This document shows positions 12,673 to 26,843 of a stretch of DNA of 64,000 nucleotides, piece after piece. Source of the DNA: Chrysomallon squamiferum (Eukaryota > Mollusca > Gastropoda > Neomphalida > Peltospiridae). Positions within the stretch are counted from its first letter, which is position 1. Every line of letters begins with the position of its first letter. The stretch covers positions 36,073,801 through 36,137,800 of the forward strand of contig CM022670.1 of the NCBI GenBank assembly GCA_012295275.1. Direction: 5' to 3'. The translations under genes and the position numbers were made by a program. Under the pieces are notes generated by a model, which was not told the DNA's origin, searched no databases, and was given only the letters and a program-made list of their open reading frames with translations.

Positions 12673-14174
12673 TTGCAAGGCATTTTTTTTTTCTGGAAAG
12701 GGTTATATTGTTTTTCCAAAATTTGTTAATATAAGTGTTCATTGATGATTGATGGTAAATATAATTCATGTGATTATTGTATGCAAATTTTGTTATTTTT
12801 AATTTACAAACATAGTAAATGAAGCAATAAACTTGTTTTCTTTTTTTATGTCTTTAAATATCTGTATTTTACACTTTCATTCAAATTTCTTTCTTTAAGA
12901 TCTTTTTAAATGACTGAATATTTGTTCCACAACACCTCATCATACATTATTATTAATCTTTGTTAAGAATCATTTCACATTTCTTGCACATTTAACTCTT
13001 TAACATGTATTACTAATAAAGATTAATTATGAATCTTGATAAATGGAATAAATTATACTTTATAAGTTGAAGTTTGAAAATTGTGTAAATTCTTATTCTT
13101 ATTTATGAAATGATTTTTAATCATGGTTAATTCAATATACTTTACAATATACAGTTACAGTTACTAAAAATTATTTAGTCAGCAGGTTTTGCTGCAAATG
13201 CAGGAATTTTAGCAGCATCATTATTTTTTAACCATGTTTTTTATAACAATGATAAATTAATTATTTTACAATGATTAACTTTCCATTCACACACATGTAA
13301 AATATATGTCAGTTTAATGAAAGCATACACATGAATCAACATTTGGTATTTGTCAAGAAAAAAAACAATTATGAATCAAAACAAATCTTTTTGCACTTAA
13401 CAAGAGAGAGGAATCATACGCTTACCAAAAATAAATATTTTGTTTCTAGCTTCCCCCAAAACAGGAAAGCAGTTACCTAGCCATCTGATAAGCCACTCAT
13501 TATAAAACAGCTGAAAAGCAAAATTCTTTCAAAAATTTCTTATTTGGTCTGAAATGGAAATTAGCAAAAAAAAACTTTAAATTGAAGAATAAAAATTTAA
13601 TCACATTTTATTAAAAATACACTCATACAAAATAGAAATATCCAAACTGGATTGACATGTAAGCTATTTAGCTGAACAATATAAAAATTAATTATAAAAT
13701 ACAACATCAAGTAAAAAACATCAAAATGACTAGATAGTGTACACACAAAAATAAATGTAAAAATGAATAAATATGGTATTTACGCTAATACCTTAACATT
13801 ACCCTGTGCCTTTCAAGACACAACTTTAATTCTATGCTGGACACATCCAACCAAACCTTACAAAAAATATGACGGTTCAATAATATAACTTTAATGACAA
13901 ATGCAAATTTTGTATGAGTATTGTATAAATGGTTAAATATTCAAAACTGGATAAAAAAAACAACAACAACAACAACAAAAAAAAAACTACATTAATTATA
14001 CTGTTGGATGGAAGACTTTAGTGAAGAAAATAATACTACTTAACAAAAGAACATTATATAGAGCACCATATTTTTTCACATCAACATACTATGTCTGGCA
14101 ATAATAATATATTGAAAAAAGCATTCCAAAATTTAGAAAAAAAAAAAAAAACAAATAGAAATACTGATAAATAG

Positions 14175-17100
14175 CTATGACAAAGAATCACATGGATTTT
14201 TTAGGTCGGATAGCGTATTGCAACCCACTCCAGGTCGCGTTACCGGTACCGCAAAGAGTCGACCACTGGGCATGCACACGCAGATCTTGTAGTTCTGTTG
14301 TGATTTGTCCACTGCAGATCCCTGCACTAGTGGAGGAAGATTCCCACTAATGTAAATTTTAGACGAATTGAAATGCAGGGAATCCTGAAGAAAACAAGTG
14401 TTTGTATTTTATGACGGTATGTAAAACTAGAATTACAAGAAGCAGATAAATTCAGAATTTCAAATATTGTTATTTTTACTTAAAAATAAAAATTTCAAAA
14501 TCTCAGTTTTAGATACAGACATTTGTATGTTTACTCGTATTAGGCTGTCTTGCTCATGTGTAAATATATTAGAATTTTTTTTTTATCCTAACAATACTAT
14601 CAGCATCTTGTATATAAACAATTTGTCTGTTTTGTGACTAGATATGCAAACTTTTCATAAGTCAAGAATATTAACCATTAAAATCAATTAAATATCATTT
14701 TGTTTTTTAAATACTGTAAAGTGTGTCTATAAAACAAAGAAATCACATTAAAAAAAGACAGCCATTAATATCTTTTAAATTGTAATTAATAAATATGCTC
14801 AGAAAATAACAATCTGATGATATGTTTACATTTTCAAATGAACTTTTTAGAAGCTAAGAAACCTTTCATTCCATGTAACTTTCCTAATGCTATATTTAAA
14901 GACCAGAAATGTGTTATAAAAATCGAGTTTTAAAAAAGAACCTTACTGATGCATTTAGATGAATCGATCCAAGTGTGGATTCCACTTGTATGTTCTTTCT
15001 GACACTCTCGAGAGTTAACCCTTCTGACCCCATGAACTTGACCCTTTTGTTCGATTCAATAAACAGATCAGGATAACCTTGGCGACTGGCAAGCTAAATA
15101 AGAAAACAATTTTATTTTATGTAGTGGAAGTTTCAACCAAACATCCCAATGATGTTAACTATTATATATATATATAATAAAAAATAAAAATAAAAATTGT
15201 AATGTACAAATACAATACTGTAAAATGTGGGTGAGTAGTGCTTATTATTTATTTCTTAAATCAGAAATTTTTTATAACAATATTTAATTAAATACCTTTT
15301 TAATCATTTTTCAGTTATGACAGCAATAAATATATCAAAACCACATAAACATTACAAGAAAACCTAATCAAAATATCATCTTTTTAATGTCCTTAAACGT
15401 CTGTATTATATGTTTTAATTCAAATTTCTTTTAAATGAATGAATTACGGCACAACACATTATATGTTACAAGTAACAGCAATAATGTAAACCAACATTAT
15501 CAAGTATTAATCCAATAGTGTTTGTTAAATTTCTTATCTATTATTAATGACAAAGACATACCTTATCAGTTACCACTGAGAGAGCATGGAGGTTGACAAC
15601 ATTTTTTCTTGGAAGCTGTGTGGTGCTTCTAACCAAATTGATGTTGTTGGTTGTAAACAACATTCTCTCACCATCAATTGTTACTGAACAAAGAAACATC
15701 ATTAAAAATTATTTATGCACCTAGAATTAACAAGTGATTTTTGTGAGAATGAAAATTAAAAATCAGAGAAAATGTATGTGAGAAAAATATTTATGAAGAT
15801 TTATTTAAAATAAAGAAGACAGTAAACAAACTGTCTTTGACTCTTTCTTAACATATTCATTAACTGCAATTCCAAGTATCTCAGAATGCTGATGTAATTT
15901 GTTTACAAAATTTAAATTACTATCGATAGTTAACAACATCAAACTGCATACTTACTTGATGATCCATTCACAACATTACTTTTGAAGAACAGCTGAAATT
16001 AAAAATGTTACATACATTTGTTGACTGTATGAAAATGTCTGAACATATTTTATATGACTGAGTTTATATTTTTAATTAATGAAAGAAAAGTTTTTGAATG
16101 CTGCTTAACAATAGAAACAGTATTATTATAAAGGACAAATAATACTCATAAAGAGAAACAAAAACATTAAGATTAACCCAGGAATACAAAATATCTCAAT
16201 TTTTCTAAGCATCATATTCATGGATAAATCAGAATTATACATCTCTTTTGCAAGAAATTTAAAACAACAAAATAAGTCAACCATAAATGTTGAAAATGGA
16301 AACAATATTATACTTTGTATAAGGAACTAAATGCATTAAAAAGTCTTATTAAAATTTATATGTCAACGATAGAAATCCTTTACTATTATTATGGGAATAG
16401 TAATGATTTTCTTATGACAGTGCAGTGAAGGCTGAAGACTCTAGTTCTTATATAGCAATCAAGATATTATTATTTTTAAAAAGTCAAAGCAAAGACACTG
16501 ACTGACGAATTAACACCACTGATTTTCAAATCCTTGTAGTATCGTGCTCCCAGAGTTGAATGATGAATTAAAACTGTATCAAGATATGTATCTTTTAGGA
16601 ATCTCAAAGGTCCTGAAGGAACAAATTCCAAATCTTGCATGCCAGTGTGATAGATGTGCAAGACATATACGAGACCTGCAGTCAGCTGTAACAAAGAGAA
16701 ATAAAACCAAATAAAATCATCCTTCTTCTCACTCAGTACATTTTATGTAATATCTGTATGATGCTTTTTTTATTTTTATTACTTCTGGTAATTTACTAAT
16801 GCTGAATTCAACAAATAATTAAATTAATGATTATGTCAGAAATATGGACTCAATACATACACAGATATTTGTCAGTTTTAAATTCAAGTAATATCATTTT
16901 TTTTTCATATATAACAGGGGAATCTGAATGTAGTTTTGAGAACAAGTTAAAGGCATCAATTTCAATTGATTTTTAAGTGTGTTACTCTGAATTATTTGAG
17001 TGGCTCTATTTTATCTTTATAAAAGTAATAATTCAATCTGAAAAGCTAAATGCAGCAATAACATTACAAAGAAATAGCAAATTGAAGAAAGAAATAAAAG

Positions 17101-17187
17101 AACTATTGATGTTTTAAATCAACTAAAATAAATAATATTCTAAAAGTTTGATAACAACAATAATCAGGAATGAGAGATGGAGGGAGG

Positions 17188-17258
<71 letters not shown>

Positions 17259-17858
17259 AAAGAACTATTTCTGTTTTAAATCAACTAAAATAAATACCGT
17301 ATATACTTGTGTATAAGTCGAATTTTTGGGAGACTATATTAAGGTAATATTTTGGGGGTCGACTTATACATAGGTAATGCTATTTTTTGCTATGGGATGC
17401 ATCTAAAATAATCGCGGTCTTTCAGCTTTTCAAAAATATAATTTTATCGTATAAACAATTTTGAAAAATTAATTAACAAAACCAAATATGAATGTAAAAC
17501 ATGGTATTCTTCCGTTTAATGACATAAAAATACATTTTAAAGCGAAAAAACCGTCAGCACGGTGTTATGCCTTACGGCGTCTTGCAATGATTTAGGCTAT
17601 AGCTCGTGTAATACATGCATTTACGTTATTATGGTATGTTCGTGCAAGTTATGTTACAGTAGGCGTACAATGTAGGCCTTCATGGCACTGTCACACTGGT
17701 CTAAAAATAGTGACGGTGCCTGGAATCTACAGTCAACTTATACTCAAGTAATAACCAAAATGACGCAATTTTTGGTCTTAAAATACACATCGACTTATAC
17801 ATAAGGTCGCCTTGTACACGAGTATATACGGTAATATTCTAAAAGTGTGATAACAATA

Positions 17859-17914
<56 letters not shown>

Positions 17915-18173
17915 AACAATTGATTTAACATTAGAAAACGATATATGTTTTTACCAAAGCATTGAGTAGAGCAATGATGACCAGGCTCACAACAAAACAG
18001 AAGAAGAAATATCTCTTTCTTCCTCGAATGCCAGTTTTGTGAAGATATTCTTCATTTATGTTGATATAACCTGCTCTGAAGTTACTGTTATGCTCTCGAT
18101 TGACACGCCTTTTTATCTGTGCTTTCTCCCTCATGGACAAAGTGCCAGTGTCCCCAGCATTCGAATGGTCCAT
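14175..18173 (-). CDS. SGCB: Beta-sarcoglycan, complete
   Basis: Six minus-strand exons: 17955-18173, 16503-16685, 15956-15992, 15562-15683, 14947-15093 and 14175-14384. They join in phase to 305 codons; human SGCB has 318. Exon 1 carries the cytoplasmic segment SMREKAQIKRRVNREHNSNF followed by AGYININEE and HKTGIRGRKR, closely matching vertebrate beta-sarcoglycan. A single hydrophobic helix (FFFCFVVSLVIIALLNAL) makes it a type II membrane protein. The extracellular part ends with the conserved cysteine cluster ICVC...VGCNT...NPCDS. The protein is a core subunit of the sarcoglycan complex, which stabilises dystrophin at the muscle membrane. The 37-nt third exon is unusually short. No frame defects were found. 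The start was chosen because it begins the conserved basic tail and exon 1 is open from there. An acceptor-like TATAG upstream suggests a separate 5' untranslated exon. Confidence 0.93.
17092..17911. repeat. GA-rich tandem duplication in SGCB intron 1
   Basis: A unit that starts AAATAAAAGAACTATT, passes through TTTTAAATCAACTAAAATAA and TGATAACAACAATAATCAG and ends in a long GA microsatellite is present twice. Copy 1 is 17092-17253, with its GA tract at about 17180-17253. Copy 2 starts at 17254 and ends with the GA tract at about 17863-17911. The inverted-repeat element at 17297-17831 interrupts copy 2. Confidence 0.88.
17297..17831. mobile_element. TA-flanked inverted-repeat MITE, 535 bp
   Basis: The left end reads CCGTATATACTTGTGTATAA. 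The right end, reverse-complemented, reads CCGTATATACTCGTGTACAA. The element is flanked on both sides by TA (17295-17296 and 17832-17833). The matching uninterrupted TA site survives in the neighbouring duplicate at 17133-17134, which proves insertion. A subterminal word GTCGACTTATACAT occurs near both ends. There is no open reading frame for a transposase. Duplication of TA points to the Tc1/mariner superfamily or a similar TA-targeting family moved in trans; the exact family is not assigned. Confidence 0.88.
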
Positions 18174-19004
18174 GATAGATATATATGCCTATACAGTTTT
18201 AAACAGAAGATTTCGTATCTAATTAAATAAGAAACATATTTTTATATGTGCATGTAAATAGCAAATAAAATATTAAAAATACAAATTTTGTTTGGGGGCT
18301 GTCATTTTAAAGGGGCAAAAATAGACAAAAATTTATTACAGTAAAACATTAAGTGAGCCATTAGCCACATACATAATAATATAATGAATTATAAATATCT
18401 TTAAAAAAAAAAAAAATTTAAGTTCCTTTCTTTCTTTCTTTCTATATCATGGTGACTAACAGACCAGTTGACACATTAAGTAATAGAGGATGTCTAGAAA
18501 TTATCACAAGCATTAATGATTAATGGACTTTCAACACCTGACAGTGTTATGTATTTAAAAAATGTTGGGGAAAATGGCACTGTGAAATTGAGAAAATAAA
18601 AGGCATTCCTATATAATTATATTAATTATTATTGGGATATATAATATTATTTGTGACATTTCTTCTACTATCTACACAATTTATTAACGTAAGTTTTTAA
18701 AACATTTCATTGGTTAATAAATATGTTACGGCAATATACCTTCAAATTAATCGAACTGTCATAGTGCAAATGAGCTGAACCCACTTCCTATAATTTAATA
18801 AATAATCGATAATTCGGAAATTGGTACCGTGTCTTGGATAAATTAAAATTTGTTTTGGTTTCTAATTTTACATTTGACATTACATTCATGAAAAAATAAA
18901 AAATAAAAATAATAATAAATTCACTCATAATGGTTGTCGTTTGAAAATAAGATAATAATTAAAAGTTCTTTAAACACAACTAAATTTACAAAGTTTGTAA
19001 AGTT

Positions 19005-19060
19005 TGGTACCTCGTCGGTCGCCATTGTTATCTTCCGTTTTATTTCCATCCTTTCGGACC
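19005..19060 (-). promoter_or_regulatory. Candidate SGCB promoter core
   Basis: About 850 bases upstream of the SGCB start codon the composition turns GC-richer around CTCGTCGGTCGCCATTG, with a YY1-like GCCATTGTTATC and an ETS-like CTTCCG beside it. The site would fit a TATA-less promoter feeding a non-coding first exon. This rests on motifs and position only. Confidence 0.35.
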
Positions 19061-20075
19061 ATCATTTTGTTTCTGACGTTGCTGCTTTTTTTTATTATTG
19101 TTGTTATTACATACACACACACACATTAATAAACGTATTTTTCTAATCAATATTTATCAGTTTTTAGTGTTATTTTCTTTTAAACAGTTTTTGTTGTTAT
19201 AATTATATAATTATTATAAAAAACACTTTTTACTTTATTATAGTTTTTTGGTTTTTTGTACGAAAGCTGGCTTCTTTCTGTTGCTTAACACTGCTTAACC
19301 CATTACAACACAGTTTAAATATAAAATTCTATCATTTAACATACACATATTTTGTTACAGCTTTAATATGATGCCAAATTTTGAAAGAACAAAATGAACC
19401 ACAAAACAGACTTTTGTATTGTAGAAATATTTAAACATATCTTATGAAATCTTGGTGAAAACATAAAATCAGGTATGTGTAAACACAGGAAATAAGAAAA
19501 ATAATATAACACCATTTGCAGTAAAAACAGAACTTTTTATTCTTGTATTTTTTTTTTTAAGTAAAACGTACACAGGTGCTGCAGCAGAAGTTTTAACTGT
19601 ACTCCACTTTTCCACAGACCAGTGATAAGACAATCTGATACACAGGTGATGACATCTCCCTGGCTGTCCTGGCATCCTGCCATGTTGGACTACCAAGGAG
19701 TGGGCACAGTCATCATGTGAATGGCATGTTCAGCCATATGTATGTATATATATATATGTATATATATGTGGGTAAAATAAAACTGTGACCAATCACAGAT
19801 GGCCACATATAGACTTAATATTAAAAGAAAAAGATACACACAATAAAATAGCAAGTCTAGACAAAGTCTCAAGATTCGCTCATGACTGTTTAGTGTGACA
19901 ACCATGTCTTGACACTCTGATTAATGAACATTCAAAGTATTTCATTTTATTCCTATCTGCTCCAATTTGTACTACTTTTCACCTTCCTGACATTAAAACA
20001 ACACAACATACAATTGTTACCTAAATACTACTTTTCTATTAGAAAGAAAATGTAATCTGATATGTTTGTGAAAGC

Positions 20076-20116
<41 letters not shown>

Positions 20117-21749
20117 TATTTGAATAGATGTCAATTTTCCAAAAATTTAAAAAGATAATCTACAACTAACAAAAAAAATTATCTAATTTTATCAAAGCAA
20201 AACATCAATTACAACTTAGGTTCAAAATCAAGCTCTTAGTAATATTACAGATATAGTTAAAAACAAAACAAACAAAAATCATAAAAATCACTGAGATGTT
20301 TTGGAGGAAATATCTCATTTTCATGGAAACTGAATTTGAAGAAATTTCAAATCAATAACTAAGAACACAATAAAGTATATTTAAATTTCAAATTTCTGTT
20401 AAAATTTTTGAGAAATCAAAATAAGGTTAAGTCATTCAAAGGTCTGAATAAATCAAATTTGTAGAATAATAAATAAAAAAATTTAAAATTAAAAAATGTT
20501 CCACACATTTGTGTATTCTCATCAAAAACAAAATATTATTCACACCAATTAAAATAGGCAAAAAAAAAAAAAAAAAAAAACAAAGAAAACAATCAAACTG
20601 CTTCATTACAAAAATTAAAGATACATGGTAAGTATAGTATTATTCCTTTTCATGTTATTGTTATCTAAACCATTAAATAATTGTATTAGTGTCTTGTTTC
20701 TTGATATATGCACGTAACTATTGTTACAACATTTATCTGTACAATAATTTATGTAGGTATTTATTATTGATTAAATGTCTGTAATAAATAAAATATAGTA
20801 AAATAAAAAGTAATTTTTAAAATGTCTACATTCTAATGTTTTACACAATACACAAAAACACCAATCTGCAAATGATACAAATTCTATTAAATATCATATT
20901 ACTTATGCGTGACACTTTTATTTGTGGTTGTAAAACACAGACATACAAAACTTGGTGAACTTATCAGGCATCTGAGGTAGTCAAATTCGTGTTTCTAGTT
21001 ACTTGCAATACTTGCAGTTTAAGACTTTCAAACTTTTTTTTTTTTTTTTTTGTCAACCTTTACCCTGTTGCCAACTGTGCATTTCTAAGATGTTGAATTA
21101 TTATCTCAAATTTCGTTTATTGTGTCACTGTATACAAGTCTAATGTGATGTTACTAATACAGGAAAAATCAAATCCAGTCATCGAACAAGCTTTTTCATT
21201 ATTTTTCATTTTTTTTCTTCGAATTCACATTCAGATTCCAAAATTTGGGTAATCTTCAGTGTTCTTTGATGTTAAGTCTTTTTTGTTCTGAGAATGTCAA
21301 TCCGGGATGAAGTCATAATTGGTGACAGAAACACAATGTGTTTATCTTTTCACCATAAATTGTTGGATAAAACACTGTTATCAATTCGTAAAGTCTATTT
21401 ACTAGAATTCATTTTACATTAATGTTATTTTTTTTAATTTAAAGTTAGAAAGCATTTACTGGAAACATTTACTGAGCTTATCAACAGCAAATTTATTTCA
21501 GATTTTTATTATTTTAAAAAAGGTGAATGTAATTAATTTTTTTCAAAAACATTTTAGAAAAAAAATAATGATGTTCCTTTCAAGCCAAAATTTAGAAGAA
21601 ATGTTGTAACATTACTTTCTATGTAATATATATACTAGATCAAATGTCAAAATAGAAAATGCATTTGTGAAATAGACTAAAATAAACTGATAACAAGTTG
21701 TTTTTCAATTCATGAGGGACTGAAAAAAGGAAAAAGAGAGCCCCCCTCC

Positions 21750-21765
21750 AAAAAAAAAAAAAAAA

Positions 21766-21845
<80 letters not shown>
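21750..21845. repeat. Compound A / AAAT / AAT microsatellite
   Basis: A poly-A run is followed by about seven AAAT units and then about seventeen AAT units. The minus-strand reading frame here, with its long leucine run, is an artefact of the repeat. Confidence 0.95.
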
Positions 21846-21846
<1 letters not shown>

Positions 21847-23027
21847 TTAAAACAAAATAAAATATCCAGTTAAAGTGATCTCCCTTACACACAGAAAATT
21901 GGTACACACAGAAAATTTAGTAAAACCAAAATACATCAACATTTAAGAACAAATACACAAAGCACTTTAAAGCATCAATATATTCCTATTAATACAGAAA
22001 TCAAAGGTACCGTAATATTCAGTCAAATATATATAACACAAAAGTGTATAATCTTTCATTATTTTCACTTAAATAATAAAAATAGTATATATATGAAGGC
22101 CTGAAAAATTATCAGTACTATTTTGATGTTTTAAAAATAAAGAGATTATTAAAAACTATACAGAAAATTAATCTGTCTTATTATCAGTTAATTTTTAAAC
22201 ATTATTATTTCTTTTTATGTAGAATCAACAGCAAACTCTGTGGTTATTTGATAGATGTGTTTTGTTTTAATTAGTGACAATATATGAAAACGAAAGACTG
22301 TATTGTAAATTTCAAATATCCTGAAGATGTAATTATATTTAACAAACTAATAACTAGCTAAAGAAAATCAAGAAACATTTTGAAAGCACATATTAATGTT
22401 GCTAAATTTAAAAATACTACACATTTGTAATCTTTTAAATCCATAAAAAAATACATTAAAAAGTTACAAAATTGAAAATATATCACAGATACACATTAAA
22501 AACAACATATAAATCAACAACATTTAAAACAATGAACATCATCTACAACTGAAATTTTATCAGAAACTGAATATTATTTTTGTTTTTAAAACCGTTTTAT
22601 TCTTCCAAAATGACACATCTGATATGTAAAGACTGATCTGTAGAACTTCAGATTTCTTAAAATTTTAAACAGTAAGCAGGTTTAATAAATAAAGGAAAAA
22701 AGAAAGAAAACATGTTGGTTTATTTGATTTTAAACACTTCAAAATCATTTCTAAATTATTAAGCTAATACTGGTCAGGACCTTCAGTGTTAATCATTTAG
22801 ATCTTTAAATGCTTGATTTAATTTTCTTTTTTAACTTCATGTTCCTTGTACTTATGTCCAAAATGTATATATATATATATATATATATTTTTTTTCTTCT
22901 TCTTTTTGTATAGAAATGAAATTCCTAACCACAAATTACACAACTAAAACTATTACATGATGTAATTAGATGCTGTAAATCTTAAAACAAAATAAGGGAG
23001 ATCACTATTCTGGTTATTTTGTTTCTC

Positions 23028-26000
23028 TTAATTTTTATTTTCATTGCTCTCTGGAATAAATTGTCCCCAGTTTGTATCTGCAGGTATGCCAGTTGAATTC
23101 GGGCCCCAGATATCAGCCATTGAATTGAATGGGTTGAAAGTTGTCACCTGTACAGAAAATAAAAAATACATTATCATTTACATCTTTCAATTTGTCCACT
23201 GTTTTTGATACAGATATATTTTCATATGTAAATAAATTATGAAAATTCAAATGGTTGTAAATAAATTAATTGTAAATTCAAGAGTCGTATTACTTATGCC
23301 AATTTTTAATAAGAATAGTCTTTTTCCTTCTTTTTTTTTCTTCATTTAAAAAAAAAAAAAAAAAAATATTCAGATCGTAACATATTTAATAATACATTTT
23401 AATATTTCTCTAGTAAACTAACAACTTTTTTGACATTAAATTTTTAATTAAACAAACATTCACTATTATATTCCATTTGTTACCTACATTTAATTTAACT
23501 TCTAAATATTAGTGTTTCTGGTTTCTTAAATGATTCATAAATACCAAGAGAATAAGTTCACCTGTGGATTAGCACTTTCATTGAAAACAGGCATGGACGA
23601 CTTTTCCTTTTCAAGGATAATGGCTGCAGTTGTAGTTGGGGTGTTACTCCATATTGCCTGCAGTGAATTCCAACCACTGTGTGCCGAGTTGGTGATGGCA
23701 TTCCACAGACCCCCAGCCTGTTAAAGAAAGATAAGAGTAAACGTGTCAAGCAGAATTTATAACTCGTTGGAAATAGGAACAAATATTTCAGCTGAATTCA
23801 AACAGCAAATACTTTTACTATATATTTAATTAGGTTAATATTTCTTTGTGTTCCGTATTATCTGCACAACAATGAAAATCAAAATCAAAATGTCATAATG
23901 AATTAGGCTACACAATTAATATATATTTATCTTAAACAATAACAATATAAACAAAAAATATACTGTAATAATAAATAATATTTAATAAGGTGGTTTTGTC
24001 TTAGTTCAAGAGAGAAATTCATATACAAACAAGAAAATTTTGGAGACATTTAGACTGACATACATTTGGATTTGGTGGAGAGTCAGTGGCAGCTGACCAG
24101 GCATTAGGTCGCAGTGGATTATAATCTGAGTCCCACAGACTGTCACTTCTTACTGGTGGTACATCAAATCCTGGCCAGTCCTCTCCTGTAAAAACAACAG
24201 AAAATCATTTCAAATTAACTTCACAATGAATGAATTTAACCCAGGCACTGAACAATAAGTATTAAACAACAGTAAACAAACATGAATTATTGATTAATAC
24301 TGATATGAAAATTTACCAGATAAATTAAAGCATAATGAAATAAGGTGGTGATCATCTGCATTAAAAATGTAGTAAAAACCTTTAGTAAGAATCTTCATCT
24401 GATGTTCCTGGTAGCGTCGTCTTCTGTCAGCCATTAACTGTTGCATCATTGTTGGCTGCTTAGAGATAGTCAGCTGATCAACTGGCGACAGGTATGCAGG
24501 ATACACTGGGTCAGTATTGGTGGCTGGAAGTAAGTAGGGAATATTTTAACTGGTCTAAAGAAATTAATAATTATCATACAATAAACATTATGTCCTTCTA
24601 TTTTCTAAAAAAAAAAAAAAAATACATAAAAGAAACCAATTATTTAAAAAAAAAAATAGGAGAAAAATGTAATTTTATAAAATGAATGCAAAATCATCTG
24701 AAAAAATTATGATTAATAGTAACAGCATTCAAAAAGATCTCTTCTTCGATGAGTTCTAAAAATGAAATACTTTAACATAGTGCAGAAGAAGAAAAAAAAA
24801 GAAGAGTTAAAATGAAATAAGTAAATTTTCTTTTCTTTTCAGATAAGCTGAATGAAAATTCTTTAAAAAAAATGTTATTGTATTTTTTCTGTGGAAGGTT
24901 AGTTAGCATTAAATTTTAAACATACAACTATTCTCATTCATACCTCCAGCATTAAATGGATAATCTCCATTGGAAAATGTGTCAACAGGTGAAGGCTGAC
25001 AGCCAAATGTCGTTTTGTCATTCTCTTCTATAGTCTGAAGGCAAAAACCACTGTAAAAAAAAAAAAAAAAAAATGAACAAAAAAAACACATTTTCTTTTC
25101 TGCAATGTCCTCAAAGTCATAATAAAAATTAACAAAAAGTGTATTTGTTAATTGTTTTATTTCTGAAAATATTCTGCAGTGTTTATCATTTAAATATTCT
25201 GATTTGTAGCAAATATAAAAAATTAATGTGGATTCAGGAAGAATAGCTTTATTTTAGGTAATTTTTTCCTTTTTAAAATATAATAAACATAATAAACATT
25301 TTGTTTGTTTTAATTAATGATGAATTAAGTGTTTATTAATGGTGTAATTATAACTAAAAAGTGAATCAAAGAAGTCAGTGAATGTTACTAACATGGTCTC
25401 AGGAGATGGAGGACTTCCAGTCCAGGGATTGCGCGGCTTGTCTGTTGTGGATGGTTTCACAAGCTGTGGGGAAGTCTTTAATCCAAGAGGTCCTAATAGA
25501 GAAACTGAATTTTATAAATCTAGGGCATAAACATGAATTTGCATCCAGATAAGAAACATATATACAAAATGATGAAAGAACATATCTCTTTTAAAAGTTA
25601 TTATATTGGTAATTTGAACTGTCAAATATATTTTAAAATGTTAATTAATTTTGGCAAACAATATTAAATGTTTAGATACTAAAAAAAAAAAAAAAAGATG
25701 TGTGTGTAACGTCTTCAGTAGATTCTTTTAACATGACTAGCTTTGTTGACACCTTCTGTATTTTCTAGTAAGTTGTAATTATTATTTGGACTAATACCTG
25801 GCAGTGGTAAACCATTATCTCCAAATGGGTTGAAACCTGCTGGTTGACGTTTTACATCGGTTGTAGTCTGCTTGGTCTTGGCCTTCAGTCCGTTAGCCTC
25901 ACCACTGCTGCTGCTCACAATGCTGCTGTAGCTGCTAGAGCGGCTAGAACTGGACAGTGCCTCAGGTGAAAAACCATTGATGTTGCTGCCACCACTGCCT

Positions 26001-26811
26001 AAAGGTTTCAGATGCTTCTGTGCAAATGTTTCAGTCTGTATCGAAAGTTCACTTAAATCACCTGTACCAGATAAAACAAAGAATTGATAACCTATCAAAA
26101 CAATAATGAACACTTAAAACTAAAAATAAATCAATTAAATAAACAGAATTGAAAAACAAATAAAAAATTAAATTAAAAAAAGTCTGGTAGGAATAAATTG
26201 CTAAAATAATAACAATATAAACTTGTAAGTTTGTAAATATTTACACAAACAACATTCCAAAATAGCATCAAATGAATAAACTACTTATTAAAAAATGTAT
26301 TATTAAAGTTTACAAAACAGATGCAATCAAGCAGTTTACTTGAAAAGAAAATATTTATTTTTTTTACAACAACAATACCTTTACTAAACTAGCATGGATT
26401 ATAAATTAAAGGAAATAAAAGAAAAGTAAAGTAGCGCTGAAGTCAGTGGTATTAGAATGATTAATACATAAATATAAAGTTTTAAAATAAGTGAATTTGT
26501 GGAGCAGTAAAAAATTTGTTTTTATTTTTGTATACTGTAAAGTTTATTTTTAACACTGTTTATCTTTCCAAACAATCAAATGACTTTTCAACAAGATTTC
26601 TGGAAATGGTATAATACAACAATAATTTCCTTTTTTACTTTAAACAAGACTATCTTTTTCAGATTTTTAATATAATAATCCAATTATCAAGGATGAATGC
26701 TCTCAACACATATTACCTACAAAGAGTTTCTTCATGAGTTTGTATCATTAGTTAACCACAAAAGTTAGAAAACATTATGAATAACATGTTATTAGAATGT
26801 TAACATATGAG

Positions 26812-26843
<32 letters not shown>

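Larger units (their letters stand above)
10019..14174. other. Convergent 3' space between SNX and beta-sarcoglycan
   Basis: The two flanking genes run towards each other, so this 4.1-kb AT-rich stretch must hold both 3' untranslated regions. Several AATAAA words on the plus strand (for example near 12826) could end the sorting nexin transcript, but I cannot choose one. It also holds an AT microsatellite and a diverged tandem repeat, listed separately. No coding exon is seen. Confidence 0.6.
18174..23027. other. Spacer between SGCB and TMEM131
   Basis: Both neighbours are on the minus strand, so this 4.9-kb stretch should hold the SGCB promoter and the 3' untranslated region of TMEM131. The part near 19005-19060 is GC-richer, with a YY1-like GTCGCCATTGTTATCTTCC. 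A second GC-richer part at 19560-19740 remains unexplained. The rest is AT-rich with microsatellites: AAT at 20078-20111, A/AAAT/AAT at 21750-21845 and AT at about 22866-22888. No coding exon is supported. Confidence 0.55.

Noticed and set aside
19469-19905. Two overlapping minus-strand reading frames
   Set aside because: No family resemblance and no splice support, and one runs through an AT microsatellite.
21710-21907. Leucine-rich minus-strand reading frame
   Set aside because: It is the translation of an AAT microsatellite.
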